Positions 35,653-44,453 are shown, counted from the stretch's first letter. The stretch is DNA of 64,000 nt from Mycobacterium sp. IS-1742 (GCF_001500125.1 NZ_LQIV01000034.1:248001-312000); one strand, 5' to 3'. The notes: generated from the sequence alone by a model not told the origin. Made by a program: numbers and translations.

Positions 35653-36978
35653 GTGCTTTCGGCTTTCATCTCGTCGCTGCGGACGGCCGACCTGAGGCGC
35701 AAGATCCTGTTCACGCTGGGCGTGGTCCTGCTCTATCGGGTCGGCGCCTCGCTGCCGTCTCCCGGGGTCAACTACCCCAACGTGCAGGAGTGCATCGCAC
35801 AGGTCAGCGGCGGTGAGTCGGGCCAGATCTACTCGCTGATCAACCTGTTCTCCGGCGGTGCGCTGCTCCAGCTGTCGGTGTTCGCGGTGGGCGTCATGCC
35901 CTACATCACCGCGAGCATCATCGTGCAGCTGTTGACCGTGGTCATCCCGCGGTTCGAGCAGCTGCGCAAGGAGGGTCAGGCCGGTCAGGCCAAGATGACG
36001 CAGTACACGCGTTATCTGGCGGTCGCGCTGGCCGTCCTGCAGTCCACCAGCATCGTCGCGCTGGCCGCCAACGGCGGCCTCCTGCAGGGCTGCGCGCTCG
36101 ACATCATCAACGACCAGTCGATCTTCTCGCTGCTGGTCATCGTCCTGGTGATGACCGCGGGCGCCACTCTGGTGATGTGGATGGGCGAGCTGGTCACCGA
36201 ACGCGGTATCGGCAACGGCATGTCGCTGATCATCTTCGCCAGCATCGCCGCGGCCATGCCCGGCGAGGGCAAGTCGATCCTGGACAGCCGCGGTGGCATG
36301 GTCTTCGCCGCCGTCTGCGCCGGCGCGCTGATCATCATCATCGGCGTCGTGTTCGTCGAGCAGGGCCAGCGCCGCATCCCCGTGCAGTACGCCAAACGCA
36401 TGGTCGGCCGCCGGATGTACGGCGGCACCTCGACCTACCTGCCGTTGAAGGTCAACCAGGCCGGCGTCATCCCCGTCATCTTCGCCTCGTCGCTGATCTA
36501 TATTCCGCAGCTGATCACGCAGTTGATCCAGAGCGGCAGCTCGAATCCGGGCACCGGCTGGTGGGATCGGCTGGTCGCCGAGTATCTGACCGACCCGAGC
36601 AGCCCCTGGTACATCGGGATCTACTTCGCGCTGATCATCTTCTTCACCTACTTCTACGTCTCGATCACGTTCAACCCGGACGAGCGGGCCGACGAGATGA
36701 AGAAGTTCGGCGGCTTCATCCCCGGCATCCGCCCGGGTAAGCCGACCGCCGACTACCTGCGCTACGTGCTGAGCCGGATCACGCTGCCCGGCTCGATCTA
36801 CCTGGGTGTCATCGCGGTGCTGCCGAACCTGTTCCTCACCGTCGGCAGCGGCGGTCCCGTGCAGAACCTGCCCTTCGGCGGCGTCGGGGTGCTGATCATG
36901 ATCGGCGTGGGTCTGGACACCGTGAAGCAGATCGAAAGCCAGCTCATGCAGCGCAACTACGAAGGGTTCCTGAAGTGA
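35653..36978 (+). CDS. secY: Preprotein translocase subunit SecY
   Basis: SecY (441 residues) is the ten-helix channel of the Sec translocon. The start LSAFISSLRTADLRRKILFTL, the plug region after helix 1 and the cytoplasmic loop with NPDERADEMKKFGGFIPGIRPG, which contacts SecA and the ribosome, are all present. The GTG at 35653 is fixed by AGGAGG five bases in front; the open frame upstream to 35596 would add non-homologous residues. The stop overlaps the adk start (GTGA). Confidence 0.97.
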   Translation: MLSAFISSLRTADLRRKILFTLGVVLLYRVGASLPSPGVNYPNVQECIAQVSGGESGQIYSLINLFSGGALLQLSVFAVGVMPYITASIIVQLLTVVIPRFEQLRKEGQAGQAKMTQYTRYLAVALAVLQSTSIVALAANGGLLQGCALDIINDQSIFSLLVIVLVMTAGATLVMWMGELVTERGIGNGMSLIIFASIAAAMPGEGKSILDSRGGMVFAAVCAGALIIIIGVVFVEQGQRRIPVQYAKRMVGRRMYGGTSTYLPLKVNQAGVIPVIFASSLIYIPQLITQLIQSGSSNPGTGWWDRLVAEYLTDPSSPWYIGIYFALIIFFTYFYVSITFNPDERADEMKKFGGFIPGIRPGKPTADYLRYVLSRITLPGSIYLGVIAVLPNLFLTVGSGGPVQNLPFGGVGVLIMIGVGLDTVKQIESQLMQRNYEGFLK

Positions 36979-37520
36979 GGATCGTTCTACTCGGACCGCC
37001 GGGTGCGGGCAAGGGCACGCAGGCCGCGAAGCTGGCCGACAAGCTGGGCATCCCGCACATCTCGACCGGTGATCTGTTCCGCGACAACATCACGAACGAG
37101 ACCGAGCTCGGGGTGGAGGCCAAGCGTTACCTCGACGCCGGTGACCTCGTGCCGAGCACCCTCACCAACGCGCTCGTGGAGGACCGCATCGGTCAGGACG
37201 ACGCCGAGAACGGCTTCATCCTCGACGGCTACCCGCGTTCGGTCGAACAGGCCCGGGCGCTCAACGACATGCTCGAGGCCCGCAACCTGTCCCTCGACGC
37301 GGTGGTCGAATTCCGCGTCTCCGAGGACGAACTGCTCTCCCGGCTCAAGGGCCGCGGCCGCGCCGACGACACCGAGGAGATCATCCTCAACCGGATGAAG
37401 GTGTACCGCGACGAGACGGCCCCGCTGCTCGACCACTACCGCGACGAGCTCAAGACGGTCGACGCCGTCGGCTCCATGGACGAGGTGTTCGCCCGGGCGC
37501 TGCAGGCTCTGGGCAAGTGA
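36975..37520 (+). CDS. adk: Adenylate kinase
   Basis: Adk (181 residues) balances ATP, ADP and AMP. The P-loop GPPGAGKGTQ is at residues 7-16, HISTGDLFRDNI binds AMP, and DGYPRSVEQA follows. It is the short-LID form typical of mycobacteria. It overlaps secY and is two bases before map. Confidence 0.97.
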   Translation: MRIVLLGPPGAGKGTQAAKLADKLGIPHISTGDLFRDNITNETELGVEAKRYLDAGDLVPSTLTNALVEDRIGQDDAENGFILDGYPRSVEQARALNDMLEARNLSLDAVVEFRVSEDELLSRLKGRGRADDTEEIILNRMKVYRDETAPLLDHYRDELKTVDAVGSMDEVFARALQALGK

Positions 37521-37521
37521 C

Positions 37522-38325
37522 GTGGCCGGCCTGAGGCTGCGCAAGGACAAGGTCGTCGCGCAACGCACCCCCGCGGAGTTGGACGCGATGGCCGCCGCCG
37601 GTGCGCTGGTCGCCGCGGCCCTGAGCGCGGTGCGGGAAGCGGCCGTCCCGGGGGTGAGCACCAAGGAACTCGACGCGATCGCCGAAGGCGTCATCCGCGA
37701 CGGTGGCGGCATCCCGTCGTTCCTCGGCTACCACGGCTTCCCCGCCAGCATCTGCTCGTCGGTCAACGACCGCGTTGTCCACGGCATCCCGTCGGCCACG
37801 GAGATCCTGGCCTCCGGCGACCTGGTCTCGATCGACTGCGGCGCCATCCTCGACGGTTGGCACGGCGACTCGGCGGTCACGTTCGGCGTCGGCCCGCTGA
37901 TCGACGCTGACCGCAACCTCTCGGAGGCCACCCGGGAATCCATGGAGGCGGGAATCGCCGCCATGCTGCCCGGCAACCGCCTGACCGACGTCTCCCACGC
38001 CATCGAGAAGGGCACCCGCGCCGCCGAGGCGCGCTATCAGCGGGCCTTCGGCATCGTCGACGGCTACGGCGGGCACGGCATCGGCAGGCAGATGCACATG
38101 GACCCGTTCCTGCCCAACGAGGGCGCCCCCGGCCGTGGCCCGCGCCTCGCCCCGGGGTCGGTGCTGGCGATCGAGCCGATGCTCACCCTCGGCACGACCA
38201 GGACCACGGTGCTCGAGGACGAGTGGACGGTCGTCACCTCGGACGGTTCGCGCGCGGCGCACTGGGAGCACACCGTGGCCGTCACCGAGGACGGGCCCCG
38301 CATCCTCACCCTGCCCGCGGCCTGA
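37522..38325 (+). CDS. mapA: Methionine aminopeptidase, type I
   Basis: This enzyme of 267 residues removes the N-terminal Met from new proteins. The five metal ligands can be seen: the two Asp in SIDCGAILDGWHGDSAV, the His in GHGIGRQMH, and the Glu residues in AIEPML and WEHTVAV. It lacks the N-terminal SH3-like extension of the second mycobacterial enzyme, MapB. It starts with GTG directly after adk. Confidence 0.95.
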   Translation: MAGLRLRKDKVVAQRTPAELDAMAAAGALVAAALSAVREAAVPGVSTKELDAIAEGVIRDGGGIPSFLGYHGFPASICSSVNDRVVHGIPSATEILASGDLVSIDCGAILDGWHGDSAVTFGVGPLIDADRNLSEATRESMEAGIAAMLPGNRLTDVSHAIEKGTRAAEARYQRAFGIVDGYGGHGIGRQMHMDPFLPNEGAPGRGPRLAPGSVLAIEPMLTLGTTRTTVLEDEWTVVTSDGSRAAHWEHTVAVTEDGPRILTLPAA

Positions 38326-38352
38326 TCCGGCGGCCGCCGGGGCCGGACCCGC

Positions 38353-38380
38353 TGAACCAAACCGCCGCCGACGTCGTGTC
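38353..38380 (+). promoter_or_regulatory. Predicted SigL autoregulatory promoter
   Basis: TGAACC at 38353-38358 and CGTGTC at 38375-38380 are separated by 16 bases. This equals the consensus I know for M. tuberculosis SigL promoters, which include sigL itself. Transcription would start near 38387, right at the GGAGG of sigL. Confidence 0.75.
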
Positions 38381-38396
38381 CATGACGGAGGTGGCG

Positions 38397-38897
38397 ATGG
38401 ACGATCCGGAAGCCACGATGATGCGCGTGCTCTACGACGAGCACGCCGATGCGCTGTGGCGGTACGCGCTCAAACTGACCGGAGACGCCGCGGCCGCCGA
38501 GGACGTCGTGCAGGAGACGCTGCTGCGCGCGTGGCGGCACCGGCCGGACGGCTCGCCGCGGGCATGGCTGTTCACCGTGGCGCGCAACCTGGTGATCGAC
38601 GAGCGGCGCAGCGCACGCTACCGCAGGGAGTCCGGCACCCCGGACGTCGAATCCGTCGCGCAGCCCACCGAACCCGACAAGGTGGACTCCGCGCTGGACC
38701 GGATGCTCATCGGCTCGGCGCTCGCCCAGTTGTCCGACGACCACCGGGCGGTCGTGCGGCGGGCGTACTACCAGGGGTGGACGACGGGGCAGATCGCGGC
38801 CGAACTGGAGATCCCGGAGGGCACCGTGAAGTCCCGGCTGCACTACGCGGTGCGGGCATTGCGACTGAACCTGCAGGAGATGGGGGTGACGCGATGA
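38397..38897 (+). CDS. sigL: ECF RNA polymerase sigma factor SigL
   Basis: SigL (166 residues) is an extracytoplasmic-function sigma factor: region 2 with YDEHADALWRYALKLTGD and EDVVQETLLRAWRH, region 4 with GWTTGQIAAELEIPEGTVKSRLHYAVRAL. The place after secY-adk-map and before rslA matches Rv0735. I chose ATG 38397 (GGAGG at 38387-38391) over ATG 38382, since the SigL promoter would begin its RNA after 38382. The stop overlaps the rslA start. Confidence 0.92.
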   Translation: MDDPEATMMRVLYDEHADALWRYALKLTGDAAAAEDVVQETLLRAWRHRPDGSPRAWLFTVARNLVIDERRSARYRRESGTPDVESVAQPTEPDKVDSALDRMLIGSALAQLSDDHRAVVRRAYYQGWTTGQIAAELEIPEGTVKSRLHYAVRALRLNLQEMGVTR

Positions 38898-39619
38898 TCG
38901 AGGCCTTGGGCGATCCCTATCTGCAATGGGACGCCGCCTATGTGCTCGGCTCGTTGACCAGTGCCGACCGGCGCGAGTTCGAGGCGCACATGCAGACCTG
39001 CGCCCGGGGCCGCTGCGCGGTCGCCGAGGTCAGCGGCGTACCCGCGCTGCTGGCCATGCTCGACGCCGACGACGTGCGCGCGCTCGACGACGAATCCGGG
39101 GACCAGACCGACGCGCCGCCGCTGCGGCCGGAGGTGCTCGACTCGGTGCTCGCCAAGGCGAAGTGGCGCAGGCGCCGGTCGCGGTGGCTGACCTCGGCGG
39201 CGGTGGGGCTGGCGGCGGCGCTGCTCGCCGTCGGGCTGGTGATCGCGATCCGCCCGGGCGGGCTCGGCCTGCAGCCCACCGCACCGGAGGTCACCGCGGC
39301 CACCTACGAGATGACCAAACTGGCGCCGACGCCGTTCAACGCGACCGTGAGCCTGTCGGAGTTCGGCTGGGGCACCCGCATCGACATGGCGTGCACGTAC
39401 GGCCAGTGGTCCGGCGGCGGGCCCTCGGCGCCGCCGAGCCGGCTCGGCATGGTGGTGGTCGGCCGCGACGGCACCCGTTCGGAGATCGCGACCTGGCTGG
39501 GACTGTCCGGCGCGACCGCCCTGCCGAGCGGCAACACCACCATGCGTCGCGACGAGATCGCCTCGGTGCAACTGGTCTCGGCCGACACCCGCGAAGTGCT
39601 GCTCGAGAAGACGCTGTGA
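38894..39619 (+). CDS. rslA: Anti-sigma-L factor RslA
   Basis: This 241-residue membrane anti-sigma factor holds SigL inactive. The N-terminal zinc-associated anti-sigma domain is at residues 1-55, a single transmembrane helix at about 98-119 (TSAAVGLAAALLAVGLVIAI), and the rest is an external sensor domain. The zinc motif is unusual: His 32 and Cys 36 are in place, but the second Cys is at 41, not 39, giving HX3CX4C. It overlaps sigL by four bases, so the two are translationally coupled. Confidence 0.9.
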   Translation: MIEALGDPYLQWDAAYVLGSLTSADRREFEAHMQTCARGRCAVAEVSGVPALLAMLDADDVRALDDESGDQTDAPPLRPEVLDSVLAKAKWRRRRSRWLTSAAVGLAAALLAVGLVIAIRPGGLGLQPTAPEVTAATYEMTKLAPTPFNATVSLSEFGWGTRIDMACTYGQWSGGGPSAPPSRLGMVVVGRDGTRSEIATWLGLSGATALPSGNTTMRRDEIASVQLVSADTREVLLEKTL

Positions 39620-39644
39620 GTCCGGGCAATGGTATGAAAGGTCG

Positions 39645-40148
39645 GTGACCGAAGGGCCCGATGAGCATGACCCGATCGCCCTGGCCCGCGCGAACTGGGA
39701 ATCCGCCGGCTGGGGTGAGGTCGCCGACGGTATGGTCGCCGTCACCTCCGTCATGCGGGCCCACCAGATCCTGCTGGCCCGCGTCGAGACCGCGTTACGG
39801 CCCTACGATCTGAGCTTCTCGCGCTTCGAACTGCTGCGGCTGCTGGCGTTCAGCCGGTCCGGTGCGCTGCCCATCACGAAGGCCTCCGACCGGCTGCAGG
39901 TGCACGTCACCAGCGTCACGCACGCCATCCGGCGGCTGGAGGCCGGCGGTCTGGTGGAGCGCGTCCCCCACCCGACCGACGGCCGCACCACGCTCGTGCG
40001 GATCACCGAACTCGGCCGCAAGACCGTCGAGGACGCCACCGTGACGCTCAACAACGAGGTGTTCGCCGACATCGGCATGTCCGCCGACGAGTCGCGGGCC
40101 CTGGCCGCCTCGATCGAGACGCTGCGCCGTCACGCGGGCGATTTCTGA
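39645..40148 (+). CDS. MarR family transcriptional regulator
   Basis: This 167-residue winged-helix regulator has ITKASDRLQVHVTSVTHAIRRLEAGG as recognition region near residues 78-103 and the wing HPTDGRTTLVRIT. It lies after rslA like Rv0737 of M. tuberculosis. Its target is not visible; the nearby palindromes belong to the next MarR gene. The 3' end overlaps the convergent NmrA-like gene by 19 bases. Confidence 0.85.
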   Translation: MTEGPDEHDPIALARANWESAGWGEVADGMVAVTSVMRAHQILLARVETALRPYDLSFSRFELLRLLAFSRSGALPITKASDRLQVHVTSVTHAIRRLEAGGLVERVPHPTDGRTTLVRITELGRKTVEDATVTLNNEVFADIGMSADESRALAASIETLRRHAGDF

Positions 40149-41074
40149 CGGCCGGCCAGCCAGTCCCGGAAGGACTCCAACCGCGGGTTGAGTTCCCGCA
40201 CCCGGTCCAGATCGCGGGCGCCGGTGAACGCCGCGGAGTTCTCCGCGTAGTACTGGAACATGTTGCCCATCTCGACCGCTGACGGGAATCCCTGTGCGCG
40301 GAAGTCGTCGAACGGCACCGGGCGGTAGGTCACCGGCTCGCCGAGCGCGTCCGTCAGCGCCGCGGCGTACCCGTCGCCGGTGAGGATGTCGCCGGCGATG
40401 CTCACCGTCTGCCCGGCGAGGGCGTCACCGCGCTGGAAGACGCCCAGCGCCGTGCGGCCGATGTCGGCGACCGCGATACCCGCCAGCGGCTGGTCGGCGA
40501 TGGGCAGCGCCAGTGTCAGCGCGCCGTCCTCACCGCGCCTCGGCGGGAACGAATCGGCGAAGTTCTCGAAGAACAGCGTGGTCCGCAGGTACGTGGTCGG
40601 CAGATCCGCGAAGTACGCGTCCGCATCGGCCTTGGCGTCGAAGTGCGGCACCTTGTAACCCTCGACGTCCGGGACGGCGTCGTCATCGGCGAAGTGACCC
40701 CGGGTGTCCTCGAGCGTCGACCAGATGACGTGGCCCGCGCCGGCACGGTCGAGCGCCCGCGCGGCGGCCCGGGCCTGAGCGAGTTCCCGCTGCGCCGGCG
40801 TCCGCTGGTCGTCCGGTGCGACCGGCGCCCAGTAGTTCGTGACGACGAACGCGCCGTGAACGCCTGCGAACGCCGCGTCCAGGCTGGCCTCGTCGTCGAG
40901 GTCGGCCGCGACGACCTGCGCGCCCGCCTCGGTCAGCGCGGCCGCCTTCGCGGACGCGGGGTCCCGCGTCAGCGCGCGCACGGCGAACTCGCCGTCGTCG
41001 AGCAGGGCCCGGGCCATGCCGCCGCCCTGTGCGCCGGTGGCGCCGACGACCGCGATGATCTTCTTCTCTGACAT
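40130..41074 (-). CDS. NmrA-like NAD(P)-binding protein
   Basis: This 314-residue atypical short-chain reductase opens with VVGATGAQGGGMARALL, the NmrA-type dinucleotide loop, and ends in a variable helical domain. Members act as redox sensors or as NADPH-dependent reductases of quinones or isoflavones; this one has no clear catalytic Tyr-Lys pair in the usual place. It is divergent from a MarR gene and likely under its control. Confidence 0.82.
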   Translation of the reverse strand: MSEKKIIAVVGATGAQGGGMARALLDDGEFAVRALTRDPASAKAAALTEAGAQVVAADLDDEASLDAAFAGVHGAFVVTNYWAPVAPDDQRTPAQRELAQARAAARALDRAGAGHVIWSTLEDTRGHFADDDAVPDVEGYKVPHFDAKADADAYFADLPTTYLRTTLFFENFADSFPPRRGEDGALTLALPIADQPLAGIAVADIGRTALGVFQRGDALAGQTVSIAGDILTGDGYAAALTDALGEPVTYRPVPFDDFRAQGFPSAVEMGNMFQYYAENSAAFTGARDLDRVRELNPRLESFRDWLAGRQKSPA

Positions 41075-41090
41075 GTCGATCCCCTTCGGA

Positions 41091-41145
41091 GTTGATGTAT
41101 CAACCTCGATCCGACTTTAGGCGCAAGTTGGTTGATGCGTCAACC
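41091..41145. promoter_or_regulatory. Two MarR-type operators between NmrA-like and MarR genes
   Basis: A perfect palindrome GTTGAT-GT-ATCAAC lies at 41091-41104, 16 bases before the NmrA-like start. GGTTGA-TGCG-TCAACC lies at 41130-41145, 19 bases before the MarR start. The sites share the core GTTGATGNRTCAAC and their centres are 40 bases apart. A MarR dimer on each would control both divergent genes. Confidence 0.8.
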
Positions 41146-41164
41146 CGTCGGCTAGGATCGGTGC

Positions 41165-41644
41165 ATGGCGACCGGGAGATGGCTCACCGACGAGGAGCAG
41201 CGGACGTGGCGCGCGTACATCGCCATGCAGCAGATCCTGGGCCGGCACCTGCACCAGCACCTGCACCGCGAATTCGACCTGTCCGACTCGGACTTCGAGA
41301 TCCTGGTGAACCTGTCGGAGGCCGACGGCGGTCACATGCGCCCGGTCGACCTCGGTGCGGCGACCCAGTGGGAGAAGAGCCGGTTGTCCCACCACCTGAG
41401 CCGGATGGAGTCGCGCGGGCTGGTCCGGCGCGAACCCGGTGGCGGGCGGTATCCGCTGGTCGCGCTGACCGACGACGGCCGCGCCGCATTGGCGGCGTGC
41501 GCGCCGGCCAACGCCGCGCGGGTGCGCGAGCTGTTCATCGACGTGGTCGGACCCGACCGCCTCGAGGTGCTGCGTGAGATCGCCGACGACGTCGTCGCCG
41601 CGGTCGAGGCGCATCGGCGCACCGAGTGCACGCTGCCCGGGTGA
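41165..41644 (+). CDS. MarR family transcriptional regulator
   Basis: This 159-residue regulator has the winged helix RPVDLGAATQWEKSRLSHHLSRMESRGLV, here shown in part, with the wing GGGRYPLVALTDDG. It is divergent from the NmrA-like gene with two operators between them, and very probably binds there. The ligand may be a phenolic or oxidant, as common in MarR, but that is only a family tendency. It ends 15 bases before the end of the histidine kinase gene. Confidence 0.87.
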   Translation: MATGRWLTDEEQRTWRAYIAMQQILGRHLHQHLHREFDLSDSDFEILVNLSEADGGHMRPVDLGAATQWEKSRLSHHLSRMESRGLVRREPGGGRYPLVALTDDGRAALAACAPANAARVRELFIDVVGPDRLEVLREIADDVVAAVEAHRRTECTLPG

Positions 41645-41659
41645 CCTCAGCGGGGCAGC

Positions 41660-42853
41660 TCAGTCGGTGACCGAGGGCAGCGGGATCGTCGCCGTCACCG
41701 CGGTCCCCGCGCCCGGCCGGGACCGGATGTTGAGGCGGCCGCCGACGATCTCCGCGCGCTCGGCCATCGACAGCAGCCCGTAGCCGCCCATCTCGTCGCC
41801 GCCGAGCGGGTGTTCGAAGGTGTCGAAGCCCACGCCGTCGTCGATGATCTCGAGCCGCGCGACATCGTCGGCCACCCCGAACGTCAGCCGCGCCGTCGCG
41901 GCGCCGGAGTGTTTGACGACGTTCTGCAGGCACTCCTGCGCGATGCGGTACAGCGCCAGTTCGATGTGGTCGGGCAGCCGGCGCTCGGCGAGGTCGACAT
42001 CGATGTCGACCTGCGGGATCGAGCGGGCCAGGCTGGCCAGCCCGCCCGCCAGCCCGAGGTCGTCGAGCACCGGTGGACGCAGCCCGCTGATCGCGGCGCG
42101 GGCCTCGCCCAGCGTCAGCGCCACCAGTTCCCGCGCCTTGCCGAGCTGTTCGCCCACCACGTTCGGATCGTCGATCGCGCGGACCGCGGCGTCGAGCCGG
42201 TAGGACAGCGTCACCAGGCGTTGCGAGATCCCGTCGTGGATGTCGCCGGCCAGCCGGCGGCGCTCGATCTCCTGGGCCTCGATCACCTGCTCGACGAAGT
42301 TCTCGTGGGCCCGTTCGCGCGCCACCAACTGCCGGTGCAGCCGGGCCTGGTGAAGGGCGCCCGCGATGAGCCGGCCGATCACGAGCAGCAGCTCCACGTC
42401 CCGCTCGGAGAAGTCGCGACGGTCGACGGTGTGCACGTTGAGCACCCCGACCAGGCCTCCCGGGTCGGTCAGCATCGGCACCGACACCATCGAGGTGAAG
42501 TCCTTGCCGCGCAACGACTGGAACGGCATGTAACGCGGATCGGACTCCTTGTCGTGGCCGATCACCACCGGCTCCCGGTGACTGGCGACCCAGCCGGAGA
42601 TGCCCTGACCCAGCGGCAGCCGGATCTTGCCGATCTGGCGGTCGAACGGCGGGGTGGCGCCGGCCAGGGTCAGCGACCGGTCGGAGTCGTCGAGTACATG
42701 GACGAAACACACGTCGGTGCCGGTGGCCGCGGTGATCATGCGGGCCGCAGCGGCCGCGAGCGGTTCCACGCCGGGTCCGCTGGAGGTCGCCTGGATGAGC
42801 TCGCGGAGCAGGGCCAACTCGCGGTCGGCGGTCAGCAGCGGTCGAGCGCTCAC
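41660..42853 (-). CDS. GAF-domain sensor histidine kinase, NarL/DevS type
   Basis: This 397-residue soluble kinase has a GAF sensor domain (about residues 30-170) with ISGWVASHREPV, a HisKA_3 dimerisation helix AGDIHDGISQRLVTL with the phospho-acceptor His 206, and an ATPase with DDGVGFD and YGLLSMAER. No membrane segment is visible, so it should sense a cytosolic signal. It overlaps its response regulator by four bases (GTGA). Confidence 0.9.
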   Translation of the reverse strand: MSARPLLTADRELALLRELIQATSSGPGVEPLAAAAARMITAATGTDVCFVHVLDDSDRSLTLAGATPPFDRQIGKIRLPLGQGISGWVASHREPVVIGHDKESDPRYMPFQSLRGKDFTSMVSVPMLTDPGGLVGVLNVHTVDRRDFSERDVELLLVIGRLIAGALHQARLHRQLVARERAHENFVEQVIEAQEIERRRLAGDIHDGISQRLVTLSYRLDAAVRAIDDPNVVGEQLGKARELVALTLGEARAAISGLRPPVLDDLGLAGGLASLARSIPQVDIDVDLAERRLPDHIELALYRIAQECLQNVVKHSGAATARLTFGVADDVARLEIIDDGVGFDTFEHPLGGDEMGGYGLLSMAERAEIVGGRLNIRSRPGAGTAVTATIPLPSVTD

Positions 42854-43509
42854 TGGTAGATGCCCTCACGCAACGCCGTCGCCACCGCACCCGCGCGGTC
42901 GCCCACACCGAGTTTGCGGTAGATCGACCGCAGATGGGTCTTCACCGTCTCCTCGCCGATGACCAGCTTGTTGGCGATCCCGCGGTTGGACAGACCGGTC
43001 ACGACGAAGGACAGGATCTCGCTCTCGCGCTGGGTGAGCCCCTGGCGGGCCCCGGGCCAGAACTCGTCGCGCTGGATCCGGGCGGCGGTGTCGACGGCCC
43101 GCGCCGCCATCCCCGGATCGATGGCCGTCTCCCCGCGGTGCGCCAGTTCGATCTGGCGGACCAGTTCGTCGCTGCTGATGCTCTTGAGCAGATAACCCGA
43201 CGCGCCCACCCGCAGCGCCTGGAACAGGTACTGCTCGTCGTCGTAGACCGACAGCATGACCACCTTCTGGTCCGGATCGCGTCCGCGCAGTTCCAGGCAC
43301 AGGTCCAGCCCACTGGCACCCTGCATCCGGACGTCGCACAGCACGATGTCCGGGCGCAGGTCGCCGACGACCCCGACGGCCCGTTCGGCGCCCACCGCCT
43401 GTCCGACCACCGACACGCGGTCGGCGTACGTCGCGAGCATGGCCTTGAGTCCTTCGATGACCATCTCGTGGTCGTCGACCAGGACGATCCGCACCGGCCC
43501 GTCGGTCAT
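42850..43509 (-). CDS. LuxR/NarL family response regulator
   Basis: This 219-residue regulator has a receiver domain with the phospho-acceptor Asp 59 in IVLCDVRMQ and Lys in YLLKSISSDE, and a LuxR-type helix-turn-helix LTQRESEILSFVVTGLSNRGIANKL, here shown in part, then ETVKTHLRSIYRKLGV. It lies in front of the kinase gene as its partner. The inverted repeat at 43600 in the divergent region is a candidate target. It is not DevR; the true devR is at 62048. Confidence 0.9.
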   Translation of the reverse strand: MTDGPVRIVLVDDHEMVIEGLKAMLATYADRVSVVGQAVGAERAVGVVGDLRPDIVLCDVRMQGASGLDLCLELRGRDPDQKVVMLSVYDDEQYLFQALRVGASGYLLKSISSDELVRQIELAHRGETAIDPGMAARAVDTAARIQRDEFWPGARQGLTQRESEILSFVVTGLSNRGIANKLVIGEETVKTHLRSIYRKLGVGDRAGAVATALREGIYQ

Positions 43510-43599
43510 GCGCGATGCCGCTGCGCTTCTCGCTGGGCGGTCATGGCATCACCTTAGAGGCGCGACGCCCACCGGCTGGGCAACTTCGCCACGTCGAAT

Positions 43600-43612
43600 C
43601 CCCCATAGGGGG
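43600..43612. promoter_or_regulatory. Inverted repeat between response regulator and HAD gene
   Basis: CCCCC-ATA-GGGGG forms a perfect short palindrome in the divergent interval, 91 bases from the response regulator start and 38 from the HAD start. It could be the site of the NarL-type regulator or of a metal repressor with G-tract operators. I cannot decide. Confidence 0.4.
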
Positions 43613-43649
43613 GAGGACGGCGCCGTGTGACCTGGGCCACTGTGATCAT

Positions 43650-44453
43650 GTGCAGACAACGCGTGAGAGAACATGGTGTGCGGGCCGGTTCTGGTGGGAC
43701 GGCGCCCGACCGGTCGATGCCGACGTCACCCCGTTGCGGGCCCTGATCTTCGACCTCGAGGCGTTGACCGACCTCGACGACGACGTGCACCGCGTGGTGT
43801 TCAACGCCGCGTTCGCCGCGCACGGCGTGCCCATCGAATGGTCGCGGGCCCGGTACCGGCGGCTGCGGGTACTGCCCGACGAACGCCGTCGCGTGCTGGC
43901 CGAACTGCGCAACCACTGCGTGGGCCCGGAGTGCGACGTGCTGATCGAACTGCTCGCCGACGAGATCTGCTCGACCAAGGCGATGATGTTCGACGAGATG
44001 GTGCTCGATGCGGGCGCGACCCCACGGCCCGGCCTCGACGATCTCGTCGGCGACGCCTTCGCCGCCGGCATCCCGGTCGCGGTCGTGACCGCCGGCCGGC
44101 GCGCCTGGGCCGAGCCGCTGGTGCGCCAGCTCGTGGGGGAGGGGCAGGTCGAGACCATCGTCACCCGCGACGACGTGGCGGCGCCGGGGATCGACGCCTA
44201 CCACCTCGCGATGACCGAACTCGGCGTCACCACCGACCGCGTCGTCGCGCTGACCGGCACGCCGGCGGGCCTGCGCACGGCGACGGCCGCCGGGTTGGCG
44301 ACCATCCTCGTCGGTCAGGACAGCGCACCGCGCGATGCGGTGACGGCGCTGGCGGTGCGCGCCGACTACGCCGGCGCAGAGCCGCTGCGGCTCGCCACCT
44401 GCGAACGCCTCTACGCGCGCTCCACCGCTCGCCGGACCGCGCCCGCGGCATAA
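43650..44453 (+). CDS. HAD-like hydrolase with altered motif I
   Basis: This protein of about 267 residues resembles beta-phosphoglucomutase-type HAD phosphatases: LRALIFDLEALTDLDD in motif I, a helical cap, PVAVVTAGRRAW in motif II and a C-terminal GTPAGLRTATAAGLATILV loop. The second Asp of the DxD pair is Glu (DLE), and the usual acidic motif IV is GTPAG rather than DSxxG. It may therefore bind rather than hydrolyse phosphoesters. The frame is open from 43515; GTG 43650 is my choice, but the start is uncertain. Confidence 0.7.
   Translation: MQTTRERTWCAGRFWWDGARPVDADVTPLRALIFDLEALTDLDDDVHRVVFNAAFAAHGVPIEWSRARYRRLRVLPDERRRVLAELRNHCVGPECDVLIELLADEICSTKAMMFDEMVLDAGATPRPGLDDLVGDAFAAGIPVAVVTAGRRAWAEPLVRQLVGEGQVETIVTRDDVAAPGIDAYHLAMTELGVTTDRVVALTGTPAGLRTATAAGLATILVGQDSAPRDAVTALAVRADYAGAEPLRLATCERLYARSTARRTAPAA

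Noticed and set aside
42850..43509. The response regulator as DevR
   Set aside because: Its receiver and helix-turn-helix differ from DevR; the gene at 62048 matches DevR far better.
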